In this document: positions 1-5,503 of the stretch, one piece after another
Numbering within the stretch: position 1 is the stretch's first letter
How the letters are laid out: each line of letters begins with the position of its first letter
NCBI GenBank assembly: GCA_029287335.1
Contig: JARFRI010000276.1
Span: forward strand, 1-6,815
Reading direction: 5' to 3'
DNA: 6,815 bases
DNA from: Phycisphaera sp.
Lineage (GTDB): Bacteria; Planctomycetota; Phycisphaerae; Phycisphaerales; Phycisphaeraceae
Made by a program: the position numbers and the translations under genes
The notes under the pieces: generated by a model
Databases searched by the model: none
What the model saw: only the letters and a program-made list of their open reading frames with translations
What the model was told of the DNA's origin: nothing

Positions 1-671
1 TGCTTGAACCGGCCCATCGCGGTAAGGGGCACGGGCTTGACGATGCCAATTTCGGCTGTCGCCGGTACTTCAAAGTTGTAGCCGTGGTTCTGTTCGTAGA
101 TCTGGCTGACGGTGACGACGGTCTCTTCACAACTGATCCAACTGCCCCATGGCGTCTGGCCGCCGGCACAGTTGTATTCAGTGCCCGCCAGCGAAAGATA
201 ATGACGAACGAGTTTTTGCTGCTTGGTATCGTAGACGAGCGTCGTCGTGCCGCCACAGATCGCGCCGACCGCGTAGCTCGAGTCATAGACGCGGCCCCAC
301 GGCAGGGTGCTGTACAGCTCGCCGTTCTTGCCAAACGCGCCGTTACTGTTGTCCGGCCCCTTGACCTCGTGATTGCGGACCAAGATAGTCAGGCCGTCCG
401 GCCCGGGAAACGCGCCCATCCCATCGTGCCTGCCGGGAACCAGAAAGCCATCATCCATCTTCTCTCCGCGTTGAGAGATCACGCGATAGCTGAACTCGGC
501 GGGTAAGTCGAGTAACCCATCGCGGTCTTTGATCAACGGGCCATAACCCACCGCATCCGACGCCTGCGCTAATGCGTTAGCGGGTGAGACCGAAACAAAC
601 GAACGCAGCCCAGCAAAGCCAGCGGTCACCGCGGCGGTATGGTTCAAGAATCGTCGTCGGCTTATAGGCAT
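1..671 (-). CDS. PhoX/DUF839-family Tat-exported phosphatase, N-terminal part
   Basis: The frame opens at 671 and stays open to the window edge, giving 223 residues with the C-terminal part missing. Residues 4-10 (SRRRFLN) match the Tat twin-arginine signal. A hydrophobic Ala-rich stretch and a possible ALA cleavage site at 33-35 follow, so export in folded form to the periplasm or cell surface is expected. Family signatures are NHE at 100-102, NCAGG at 167-171 and TPWGSWISCEE at 173-183, then an AMGRFK stretch at the break. PhoX enzymes are calcium- and iron-dependent alkaline phosphatases that release phosphate from organic esters. The missing half carries further metal ligands, so I cannot separate true PhoX from other DUF839 proteins. 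A GGAG at 682-685 lies 10 nt before the ATG and supports this start. No classic PHO box was seen upstream. Confidence 0.88.
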   Translation of the reverse strand, partial: MPISRRRFLNHTAAVTAGFAGLRSFVSVSPANALAQASDAVGYGPLIKDRDGLLDLPAEFSYRVISQRGEKMDDGFLVPGRHDGMGAFPGPDGLTILVRNHEVKGPDNSNGAFGKNGELYSTLPWGRVYDSSYAVGAICGGTTTLVYDTKQQKLVRHYLSLAGTEYNCAGGQTPWGSWISCEETVVTVSQIYEQNHGYNFEVPATAEIGIVKPVPLTAMGRFK

Positions 672-681
672 AGCATCGGAT

Positions 682-685
682 CTCC
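682..685 (-). promoter_or_regulatory. Shine-Dalgarno of the PhoX-family gene
   Basis: Read on the minus strand this is GGAG, ending 10 nt before the ATG at 671. The two other nearby ATGs upstream (minus strand) are out of frame, so this site supports the chosen start. Confidence 0.55.
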
Positions 686-703
686 ATGGGTCTGCGGGGG
701 AAT

Positions 704-725
704 TACAAATACGACAGTATTGTAG
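704..725 (-). promoter_or_regulatory. Candidate -10 box and imperfect dyad upstream of the PhoX-family gene
   Basis: On the minus strand CTACAAT occupies 725-719, 47 nt before the start codon. The same heptamer precedes hisA and the first tRNA-Leu. On the plus strand, TACAAATAC (704-712) and GTATTGTA (717-724) form an inverted repeat with one extra A around GACA, which could be an operator or chance. A TTGATA lies 21 nt upstream of the TACAAT hexamer, which is too far for a standard -35. Confidence 0.3.
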
Positions 726-770
726 ACGCCCAAGATGCCCGTTTGTATCAACGCTAACGGGGTTCTATCT

Positions 771-798
771 AAAAAAAACCAGCACCGCTCGGTACTGG
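771..798 (-). terminator. Rho-independent terminator after the pseudopilin-like gene
   Basis: On the minus strand CCAGTACC (798-791), loop GAGC and GGTGCTGG (786-779) form an 8-bp stem with one G-U wobble, followed directly by eight T residues (778-771). On the plus strand the wobble becomes an A-C mismatch and the T tract is absent, which fixes the direction. It lies 29 bp beyond the stop of the pseudopilin-like gene and separates it from the PhoX-family gene. Confidence 0.85.
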
Positions 799-827
799 CA
801 TTTATCCATGAAATGTTCCCTTAGCAG

Positions 828-1523
828 CTAAGGCAACGCGCTGGGATTAAAGCGATTCTCGGTCTCGCTGACATAGACTTCTCCAAACGTCATCTGCTCG
901 GCATGACCATCGAGAAAGCCATACGCACTGATCGAAGCGAGGGAGTTGGGCTCCCCGCCGTGGGCGTCAATCTGCATCTCCGCAGTAGCGTTGGCGACTT
1001 GCGTCGCCCGATCGGGGTCGGGCCACTTCGATGGGTGGACGTGGTCGACCGCGGCCATCATGCCTTCGTAGCCATTGATGACGAAGTGGATCAATCGTCC
1101 CGGGGCGTTGACCCGATCGATACTCCCCGCAACACCGGGCAGCATCGTGGGTGAGAAATCAGGCGATAGATACTGATTAATCGCGTAGCTCGACTGGCGA
1201 TACTTACCTATCACCGGCGTACCACCCTCAAAGTGAGAACTAGTGTCCAGCGGTGAGCGGGCGAGTAAGTTTTCGTCGTACTCTCGCAGGGCATCAAGCC
1301 ATGAGCTCCCCATGCCCATGTGGCTTGTGCCAAGCATCTTGCCCTTGTTATCGACGAGGTACGCCCAGTGCGCGGTCTCGAGTTGGCGGATGTTAGAAAG
1401 ACAGGCGGTGCGCTGTCCCGCTTGCCTTGCCTGACCCAGGACGGGCAGCAGGATTGCAATCAAAAGTGCGATGATCGAGATAGCGACGAGTAACTCAATC
1501 AATGTAAAAGCACGCGTTTTCAT
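828..1523 (-). CDS. Type II secretion/pilin-like (pseudopilin) protein with prepilin leader
   Basis: This 231-residue protein begins [16 protein letters not shown]. That is a short basic leader, a prepilin peptidase site between A5 and F6, Glu at mature position 5 (E10), and a hydrophobic helix over about residues 6-28. The family forms pilus or type II secretion filaments, or in Planctomycetota serves as numerous surface or envelope proteins of unknown role. The -1 residue is Ala rather than the usual Gly. Near the C terminus an HGG element and FLDGHAE (203-209) resemble the HGG...F.DGH tail common in planctomycete pseudopilin-like proteins, with extra residues between the two parts. The start at 1523 is chosen because AGGAG lies 9 nt upstream and the leader then has normal length. 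An in-frame start at 1562 would add 13 unneeded residues. A strong terminator follows the gene, so it is probably the last gene of its transcript. Confidence 0.9.
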   Translation of the reverse strand: MKTRAFTLIELLVAISIIALLIAILLPVLGQARQAGQRTACLSNIRQLETAHWAYLVDNKGKMLGTSHMGMGSSWLDALREYDENLLARSPLDTSSHFEGGTPVIGKYRQSSYAINQYLSPDFSPTMLPGVAGSIDRVNAPGRLIHFVINGYEGMMAAVDHVHPSKWPDPDRATQVANATAEMQIDAHGGEPNSLASISAYGFLDGHAEQMTFGEVYVSETENRFNPSALP

Positions 1524-1532
1524 AGCGCAGAG

Positions 1533-1537
1533 CTCCT
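1533..1537 (-). promoter_or_regulatory. Shine-Dalgarno of the pseudopilin-like gene
   Basis: AGGAG on the minus strand, separated by 9 nt from the ATG at 1523. It decides between this start and the in-frame upstream start at 1562. Confidence 0.75.
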
Positions 1538-1608
1538 TTAGCCACGATAAAGCGGCGCTCAAATGAATCTATAAGAACGGTTTCAAACACGAGTCTGTGA
1601 GAACACGA

Positions 1609-2004
1609 TCACGCCGGCGGGGCCCGGCCGCGCATGCGTTCCGGCGACGCGAGCTCGTCGAGGATCGATGACTCGAGCAGATAGGTCAGCTCATCAAGCT
1701 CACCAAGGTAGGGCGTGTACAGCGTGAGTGCGGGCGGGTCGGTCAGGTGTGACTTAAGGAAACAGATCGCGCAGTGCTTGGCCGGGTCAATTGGGCCAGG
1801 CGCCTGCCCATCGCCGACAGCGACATCACAGCAACTCGGTTTTGGCTTACAGCAAGACTCCGATTCGGTCTGGACCTGCTCGACCTCCGCACCGGGCAGC
1901 GTGACGATCCCTCGCGTGTGCCCGGGCATCACCAGCAACAACCAGCCTGAAAACCAGACCAGGACGATGAGCCGCAGCGAATTGGAACGAAGGATCATGT
2001 GCAT
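1609..2004 (-). CDS. Small Cys-rich exported or membrane-anchored protein, function unknown
   Basis: The 131-residue product has a basic N terminus and a hydrophobic segment at about 10-26 (LRLIVLVWFSGWLLLVM), which is a signal peptide or anchor. Paired cysteines follow: CCKPKPSCC at 51-59 and HCAIC at 77-81. The C terminus ends in RGRAPPA. HCxxC plus a terminal RxPP resembles small DUF2946-like proteins often found near metal-handling genes, but this is a weak resemblance by eye. The cysteines could bind metal or form disulfides outside the cytoplasm. Codon third positions are GC-rich like the neighbours, which supports real coding. The start is uncertain: ATG at 2004 or 1998, or TTG at 2049, and none has a clear Shine-Dalgarno. 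The gene lies 85 bp upstream of the pseudopilin-like gene on the same strand and is divergent from hisA. Confidence 0.62.
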   Translation of the reverse strand: MHMILRSNSLRLIVLVWFSGWLLLVMPGHTRGIVTLPGAEVEQVQTESESCCKPKPSCCDVAVGDGQAPGPIDPAKHCAICFLKSHLTDPPALTLYTPYLGELDELTYLLESSILDELASPERMRGRAPPA

Positions 2005-2088
2005 TTTGCAGCGGTAACGTAACGAGTTGCCAGACGCGGGGCAACCCAAAGTGGTTACAGCATGGACAACCTCTTATAAGCAGAGGCA

Positions 2089-2095
2089 CTACAAT
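2089..2095 (+). promoter_or_regulatory. Candidate -10 box of the hisA unit
   Basis: CTACAAT ends 10 nt before the hisA ATG, so transcription would begin only a few nucleotides before it or at it. There is no Shine-Dalgarno in the gap, which is pyrimidine-rich (CTCTGCCCCC). No good -35 is seen at normal spacing: the nearest, TGGACA at 2063-2068, is 21 bp from the TACAAT hexamer. Confidence 0.4.
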
Positions 2096-2105
2096 CTCTG
2101 CCCCC

Positions 2106-2852
2106 ATGAACACGACAAGCGAACAGCCCAAATACCTCTTCCCCGCCATCGACCTGCGCGGCGGAAACGTCGTCCGACTGACCCAAGGCAACTACGACCG
2201 GCAAACAACCTACGGCGACAGCCCGCTAAGCCAAGCACAAGTCTTCGAGCAGGCCGGCAGCACCTGGCTGCACGTCGTCGACCTTGACGGCGCACGCACC
2301 GGCGAGATGGAACACCTCGAACACATCCGTTCAATCTGCGGACAAACAAAACTTAAAGTCGAAGTCGGCGGGGGGGTCCGCTCCGAAAAAGCGATCGATC
2401 AACTATTAAGCGCAGGCGTCGAGCGCGTCATCGTCGGCACCGCCGCGCTGCGCAACTGGGACTGGTTCACCAAGCTCGTCCACGAAGATGACTACCAACA
2501 CCGCGTCGTGCTTGGCCTCGATGCGAAGGACGGCATGGCCGCCAGCGATGGCTGGGAACAGACCAGCGATCGCAGCGCCATCGACATCGCCAGGCAAGTC
2601 AACGGTTGGCCGCTCAGCGCAATTGTCTACACCGACATCGCGGTCGATGGCATGCTCACCGGGCCTAACGTTGAAGCCACCGCCGAGATGGCCGAGGCGA
2701 CGGACGTGCCCATCGTCGCCAGCGGGGGCGTCGGCACGCTCGATCACCTGCGAACCCTGCGACAACTCAACGTCCAAGGCGCGATCATCGGTAAATCCCT
2801 CTACGAAAACAAATTCACCATCGACGAAGCGCTCGCCGCGTTCGAGAAATAA
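2106..2852 (+). CDS. hisA: Phosphoribosylformimino-5-aminoimidazole carboxamide ribotide isomerase (HisA)
   Basis: HisA performs the Amadori rearrangement of ProFAR to PRFAR, the fourth step of histidine synthesis, in the cytoplasm. The 248-residue protein is a complete half-barrel-duplicated TIM barrel. PAIDLRGG at 13-20 carries the first catalytic Asp (D16), and VVLGLDAKDG at 134-143 carries the second (D139). Phosphate-binding loops are GGGVRS (88-93) and SGGVG (206-210). YTDIAVDGMLTGPN at 175-188 is diagnostic for HisA rather than HisF. Length is normal for the family. No other his gene is visible, so it sits apart from any his operon here. It leads a unit with the 97-residue protein (4-bp gap) and a sulfatase. 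There is no Shine-Dalgarno, and a -10-like box lies just upstream. A run of seven G at 2370-2376 lies in the GGG loop, with the frame intact. Confidence 0.97.
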   Translation: MNTTSEQPKYLFPAIDLRGGNVVRLTQGNYDRQTTYGDSPLSQAQVFEQAGSTWLHVVDLDGARTGEMEHLEHIRSICGQTKLKVEVGGGVRSEKAIDQLLSAGVERVIVGTAALRNWDWFTKLVHEDDYQHRVVLGLDAKDGMAASDGWEQTSDRSAIDIARQVNGWPLSAIVYTDIAVDGMLTGPNVEATAEMAEATDVPIVASGGVGTLDHLRTLRQLNVQGAIIGKSLYENKFTIDEALAAFEK

Positions 2853-2856
2853 ACCC

Positions 2857-3150
2857 ATGGCCGAACACGAACACAACCACGACGAAGACAACCCGCTGCA
2901 AGGCTATTTCGATTGGCAGGTCACCACGCTCATGCTGGCCCACGACCTGTCCGATCCGATCCCTGCGGGCGATGAAGACGGCCACCACCAACGCCGACAT
3001 CAGGTCGAGGACGAGGTCCGCACGCTCACGCTTGGCATCCTGCCTGAGCAATTCAAGCACGACGCCTCGCTCGCCTGGCCCCCGGAATTGATGATGTCCA
3101 TCACGCGCGAGACCCTCAAAACTGCAACACGAATCGCAGGGATGACATGA
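2857..3150 (+). CDS. Small acidic His-rich protein of unknown function
   Basis: I do not recognise this 97-residue protein. It starts MAEHEHNHDEDNP with alternating His at 4, 6 and 8 in an acidic context. A second His cluster (HH at 43-44, H48) follows a stretch with aromatic and aliphatic residues (YFDWQVTTLMLAH, 17-29). No signal peptide or membrane segment is visible, so it is probably cytoplasmic. The His/Asp/Glu tail could bind a metal, but this is speculation. It starts 4 bp after the hisA stop, and its TGA overlaps the sulfatase ATG in an ATGA junction. This indicates translational coupling and supports its being a real gene, as does GC-rich third-position use. No strong Shine-Dalgarno precedes it, so initiation may depend on ribosomes finishing hisA. 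Confidence 0.75.
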   Translation: MAEHEHNHDEDNPLQGYFDWQVTTLMLAHDLSDPIPAGDEDGHHQRRHQVEDEVRTLTLGILPEQFKHDASLAWPPELMMSITRETLKTATRIAGMT

Positions 3151-4484
3151 ACCGATCCATCGCAGCCGTGTTCCTCACGCTTCTAATCAGTTTCGCTTCG
3201 GGCGCCGCCGAGACCAAGCCCAACATCATCCTTATCGTCACCGACGACCAGGGCTGGGCTGACATTGGCTACCACAATGATGAAGTCCGCACGCCCAACA
3301 TCGACAAACTTTGCAAGATGGGCGTGCAGCTTGATGCCCACTACGTTCAGCCGCAATGCACCCCGACACGCGTCGCGCTGATGACCGGCCGGTACCCCTC
3401 GCGCTTTGGCCCGCAAGCCACCTTCGCCAACAACAAGCCAGCCTTCCCCAAGGGCACGCTGACCATGGCCCAGATGCTTAAAGACCTCGGCTACGATACC
3501 GCACTCATGGGCAAGTGGCACCTGGGCTCATCCGCAAAACACGGACCCAACCACTTCGGCTTCGACTACAGCTACGGCTCACTCGCCGGGGCCGTCGGCA
3601 ATTACAACCACGTCTACCGCATTGGCTCGCCATACGAGATCACCTGGCACCGCAACGGCCAAATCATCGACGGCTACGAGAACGGCACGCACACGACCGA
3701 CTTGATCGCTGCGGATGCCATCCGTTTCCTTGAGAAGCAACGGGAAAAGCCATTCTTCCTTTATCTGCCTTTCCACGCCGTCCACCTGCCGATCTATGAA
3801 GAAGACGAGAAGTGGCATGAGATGAACGCGCATGTTGAAGATGGCGACCGCCGCGCGTTCCTCGCCGCGGCGTCGCACCTCGACGATGCGATCGGACAGA
3901 TCATCAACGCGGTCGAGAACTCCGTCGCACTCGAAAACACCATCGTGATTTTCACCTCCGACAACGGCGGGGTGCATTGGGCACACCCCGGCAACGCGTA
4001 CCCCGCGCCAGACCCCGCGATGAAAAAAGGTTTCAGCTCAAATGCGCCGCTGCGCGCCGGAAAGATCACGGCCTACGAAGGCGGCATGCGCGTCCCCGCG
4101 TTTATCACCTGGGTCGGCAAGCTCGAGCCCCACAAAATGACCGCTCGCATGCATGTAAGTGACTGGCTGCCGACACTCGCGGGGCTGTTGAATCCGCAGT
4201 CCGCGCAATCGCCCGACTGGGACGGGCAAAACGTCTGGCCGCTGCTTACGGGCAAGCAAAAAAAATACGAAAAGCCACGCACGATCTACACCACATGGAA
4301 CAACCGTACCTGGGAAGCGCTACACCACGGCGACATGAAAATCGTCCGGCAAAAGGGCAAGCCCTGGCAACTCTACGACCTCGCGAAAGACCCGATCGAG
4401 AAAAACAATCTGGCGAAACAAATGCCCGGCAAGGTCGCCGAATTAGTTACTTTGTACAAGGCCGAAAAAACCAAAGACGAATAA
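3147..4484 (+). CDS. Secreted arylsulfatase (formylglycine type, ARSB-like)
   Basis: The 445-residue enzyme hydrolyses sulfate esters, probably of sulfated polysaccharides. A Sec signal peptide covers about residues 1-21 (basic start, hydrophobic core, SGAA end). Metal ligands DD lie at 33-34. CTPTR at 71-75 is the CxPxR motif whose Cys71 is converted to formylglycine. GKWHLG at 122-127 carries Lys/His active-site residues. FHAVHLP (209-215), SDNGG (271-275) and LRAGK (302-306) supply further sulfate- and metal-binding residues. YVQPQCTPTR and the overall spacing resemble the arylsulfatase B branch, but the exact substrate cannot be read from sequence. A formylglycine-generating or anaerobic maturase is needed and is not in this window. 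The start codon overlaps the upstream stop, suggesting coupling with the small gene. Convergent hscB ends 19 bp downstream, and no terminator was found in the gap. Confidence 0.96.
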   Translation: MNRSIAAVFLTLLISFASGAAETKPNIILIVTDDQGWADIGYHNDEVRTPNIDKLCKMGVQLDAHYVQPQCTPTRVALMTGRYPSRFGPQATFANNKPAFPKGTLTMAQMLKDLGYDTALMGKWHLGSSAKHGPNHFGFDYSYGSLAGAVGNYNHVYRIGSPYEITWHRNGQIIDGYENGTHTTDLIAADAIRFLEKQREKPFFLYLPFHAVHLPIYEEDEKWHEMNAHVEDGDRRAFLAAASHLDDAIGQIINAVENSVALENTIVIFTSDNGGVHWAHPGNAYPAPDPAMKKGFSSNAPLRAGKITAYEGGMRVPAFITWVGKLEPHKMTARMHVSDWLPTLAGLLNPQSAQSPDWDGQNVWPLLTGKQKKYEKPRTIYTTWNNRTWEALHHGDMKIVRQKGKPWQLYDLAKDPIEKNNLAKQMPGKVAELVTLYKAEKTKDE

Positions 4485-4503
4485 GCAGGGCGTCCAAAGC
4501 GAT

Positions 4504-5007
4504 TCACCCCGGCATCTGCTCAAGCATCCGTTGTATGTAACGCAGCGCGTTGAGCTCCAGCCGAACCTGCGAGGCCTTGCCCGCATCGAGTTCTGCATCC
4601 AGGAGCTGGGCAAGCTTTTTTAAATACATCCCGCGCTGCCCGGTTGCCCAGGCACGCAAGCGATCCAGCTCCGCTTGGTTGTCTGACGCGATCGCATCCT
4701 CCATCTCTTCACGAACCTCCATCACCTCCATGAGCAAGTCCGGCGGTAGCTTGTCCTTATCCTCGGGTAGTTCAAGCCCCGATAGTCTTAGCAAGGCCTT
4801 GGCCCGCAGTTCCGGATCGCTGAGCACCCGGTAGCTATCGGTCAACTGTGACATCATTTCAACCGCCTCGGCCTGCTCGATCGGGTCGACGAACCGGTCT
4901 GGGTGATGCTCAGCCGACGCCCGCAGAAACGATTGACGCAACGCCTGCTCGTCCATCGCGAATCGCCGTGATACACCAAGAATCTCAAATGGATCAAACT
5001 CGCTCAT
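4504..5007 (-). CDS. hscB: Fe-S cluster assembly J-domain co-chaperone HscB
   Basis: HscB delivers IscU to an Hsp70 partner (HscA or DnaK) and stimulates its ATPase during iron-sulfur cluster transfer in the cytoplasm. The 167 residues match the normal family length of about 170. The J-domain spans about residues 4-75 with HPDRF at 35-39. A C-terminal three-helix scaffold-binding domain spans about 88-165, with LLMEVMEVREEME (91-103) and LRYIQRML (155-162), both typical of HscB rather than a general J-protein. No isc genes or hscA lie nearby, so it appears to be a stand-alone locus. The ATG at 5007 has no Shine-Dalgarno. TAGACT on the minus strand at 5020-5015 ends 7 nt before it, so the transcript may be leaderless or nearly so. 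The gene is divergent from the tRNA genes. Confidence 0.92.
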   Translation of the reverse strand: MSEFDPFEILGVSRRFAMDEQALRQSFLRASAEHHPDRFVDPIEQAEAVEMMSQLTDSYRVLSDPELRAKALLRLSGLELPEDKDKLPPDLLMEVMEVREEMEDAIASDNQAELDRLRAWATGQRGMYLKKLAQLLDAELDAGKASQVRLELNALRYIQRMLEQMPG

Positions 5008-5057
5008 AGGACCAAGTCTAAACGCACAGGCCGGCCGTCGCAGCCTCGATCAGTTCG

Positions 5058-5064
5058 CTACAAT
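5058..5064 (+). promoter_or_regulatory. Candidate -10 box of tRNA-Leu(UAG)
   Basis: CTACAAT ends 11 nt before the mature tRNA start. It is the same heptamer as upstream of hisA. The -35 region is poor. Confidence 0.5.
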
Positions 5065-5075
5065 GTTTAACCGCC

Positions 5076-5159
5076 GCGGGTGTGGCGAAATTGGCAGACG
5101 CGCCAGATTTAGGTTCTGGTGGGGTAAAACCCGTGTAGGTTCAAGTCCTATCACCCGCA
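5076..5159 (+). tRNA. tRNA-Leu (anticodon UAG)
   Basis: An 84-nt class II tRNA. Acceptor arms GCGGGTG (5076-5082) and CACCCGC (5152-5158) pair perfectly, with discriminator A at 5159. Anticodon stem CCAGA/TCTGG encloses TTTAGGT, giving anticodon TAG at 5110-5112. The long variable arm forms a stem (GGG..CCC, about 5122-5132). The T arm is GTAGG-TTCAAGT-CCTAT at 5135-5151. The long variable arm, discriminator A and TAG anticodon assign leucine, decoding CUA and probably other CUN codons. CCA is not encoded in the gene and must be added. Confidence 0.95.
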
Positions 5160-5204
5160 TTGATACGCTGTCCCGCCACAGGTTGGACAAACCGCAAGAT
5201 CGAT

Positions 5205-5232
5205 TCGACAGATTCAGCGACCTCGCTATACT
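5205..5232 (+). promoter_or_regulatory. Promoter of tRNA-Leu(GAG)
   Basis: TCGACA (5205-5210), a 16-bp spacer and TATACT (5227-5232) give the best -35/-10 pair in the window. The -10 ends 16 nt before the mature tRNA, so the second tRNA can be transcribed independently of the first. Confidence 0.6.
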
Positions 5233-5248
5233 GTCCGATCGCACCCAA

Positions 5249-5334
5249 GCCCGGGTGGCGGAACTGGCAGACGCGCCACGTTGAGGTCGTGGTGGGAGTT
5301 AAATCCCTTGGAGGTTCGAGTCCTCTCCCGGGCA
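5249..5334 (+). tRNA. tRNA-Leu (anticodon GAG)
   Basis: An 86-nt class II tRNA. Acceptor arms GCCCGGG (5249-5255) and CCCGGGC (5327-5333) pair perfectly, with discriminator A at 5334. Anticodon stem CCACG/CGTGG (5276-5280, 5288-5292) encloses TTGAGGT, giving GAG at 5283-5285, which reads CUC and CUU. A variable-arm hairpin (GGGA/TCCC) and T arm GGAGG-TTCGAGT-CCTCT (5310-5326) are present. CCA is not encoded. The D-arm region is nearly identical to the upstream tRNA-Leu, as expected for isoacceptors. Confidence 0.95.
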
Positions 5335-5440
5335 TTCAAGTCTTTCCTAAATCAGTGCTTGTCTCGCATCTCCGCCCGATGATCTAGATTTACCCGGCAA
5401 GATCCAAAACACGCTTCTCAAAGCCCCATTCAGGCCCCAG

Positions 5441-5459
5441 TTATACATAACATGCATTA
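5441..5459. promoter_or_regulatory. AT-rich imperfect dyad upstream of ldhA
   Basis: TTATACAT (5441-5448) and ATGCATTA (5452-5459) are inverted with six of eight positions matching, around AAC. The site lies 44 bp before the ldhA ATG in an otherwise mixed intergenic region (5335-5503). It could be an activator or repressor site or a promoter element. It does not match the usual Rex operator. Confidence 0.2.
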
Positions 5460-5490
5460 TCGGACCTCAGAAATGTTTCCGGGTGTGGTG

Positions 5491-5497
5491 CTATATT
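5491..5497 (+). promoter_or_regulatory. Candidate -10 box of ldhA
   Basis: CTATATT ends 6 nt before the ATG at 5504, placing the expected transcription start at or next to the start codon. No Shine-Dalgarno precedes the ATG and no convincing -35 is visible at 16-18 bp. Confidence 0.4.
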
Positions 5498-5503
5498 GCT
5501 GTT

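Noticed and set aside
84..506. 140-residue open frame on the plus strand
   Set aside because: It is antisense to the PhoX-family gene, whose minus-strand frame has a Tat signal and clear family motifs; the plus-strand product has no recognisable motif.
819..833. CCTTAGC-A-GCTAAGG palindrome over the pseudopilin stop codon
   Set aside because: A one-base centre leaves only a short weak hairpin and no T tract follows; the real terminator is at 771-798.
1524..1562. Earlier start for the pseudopilin-like protein
   Set aside because: It would place 13 residues before the normal short prepilin leader, and the AGGAG at 1533-1537 serves the ATG at 1523.
1847..2191. Minus-strand frame overlapping the Cys-rich gene and hisA start
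   Set aside because: It runs across the hisA start and out of frame with the Cys-rich protein, which has the better signal peptide and codon use.
2370..2376. Run of seven G in hisA as a frameshift site
   Set aside because: The HisA frame is intact and continuous through the conserved GGG loop.
2406..2891. 161-residue open frame on the minus strand
   Set aside because: It lies antisense within hisA, which is certain; low-complexity Asp/Gly/Val composition and no family features.
4258..4265. Run of eight A in the first sulfatase as a programmed slippage site
   Set aside because: The frame is intact to a normal C terminus and there is no alternative product or downstream stimulatory structure to suggest use.
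4485..4503. Bidirectional terminator between the sulfatase and hscB
   Set aside because: Only a 5-bp AGCAG/CTGCT pairing with a long loop and no T tract could be found.
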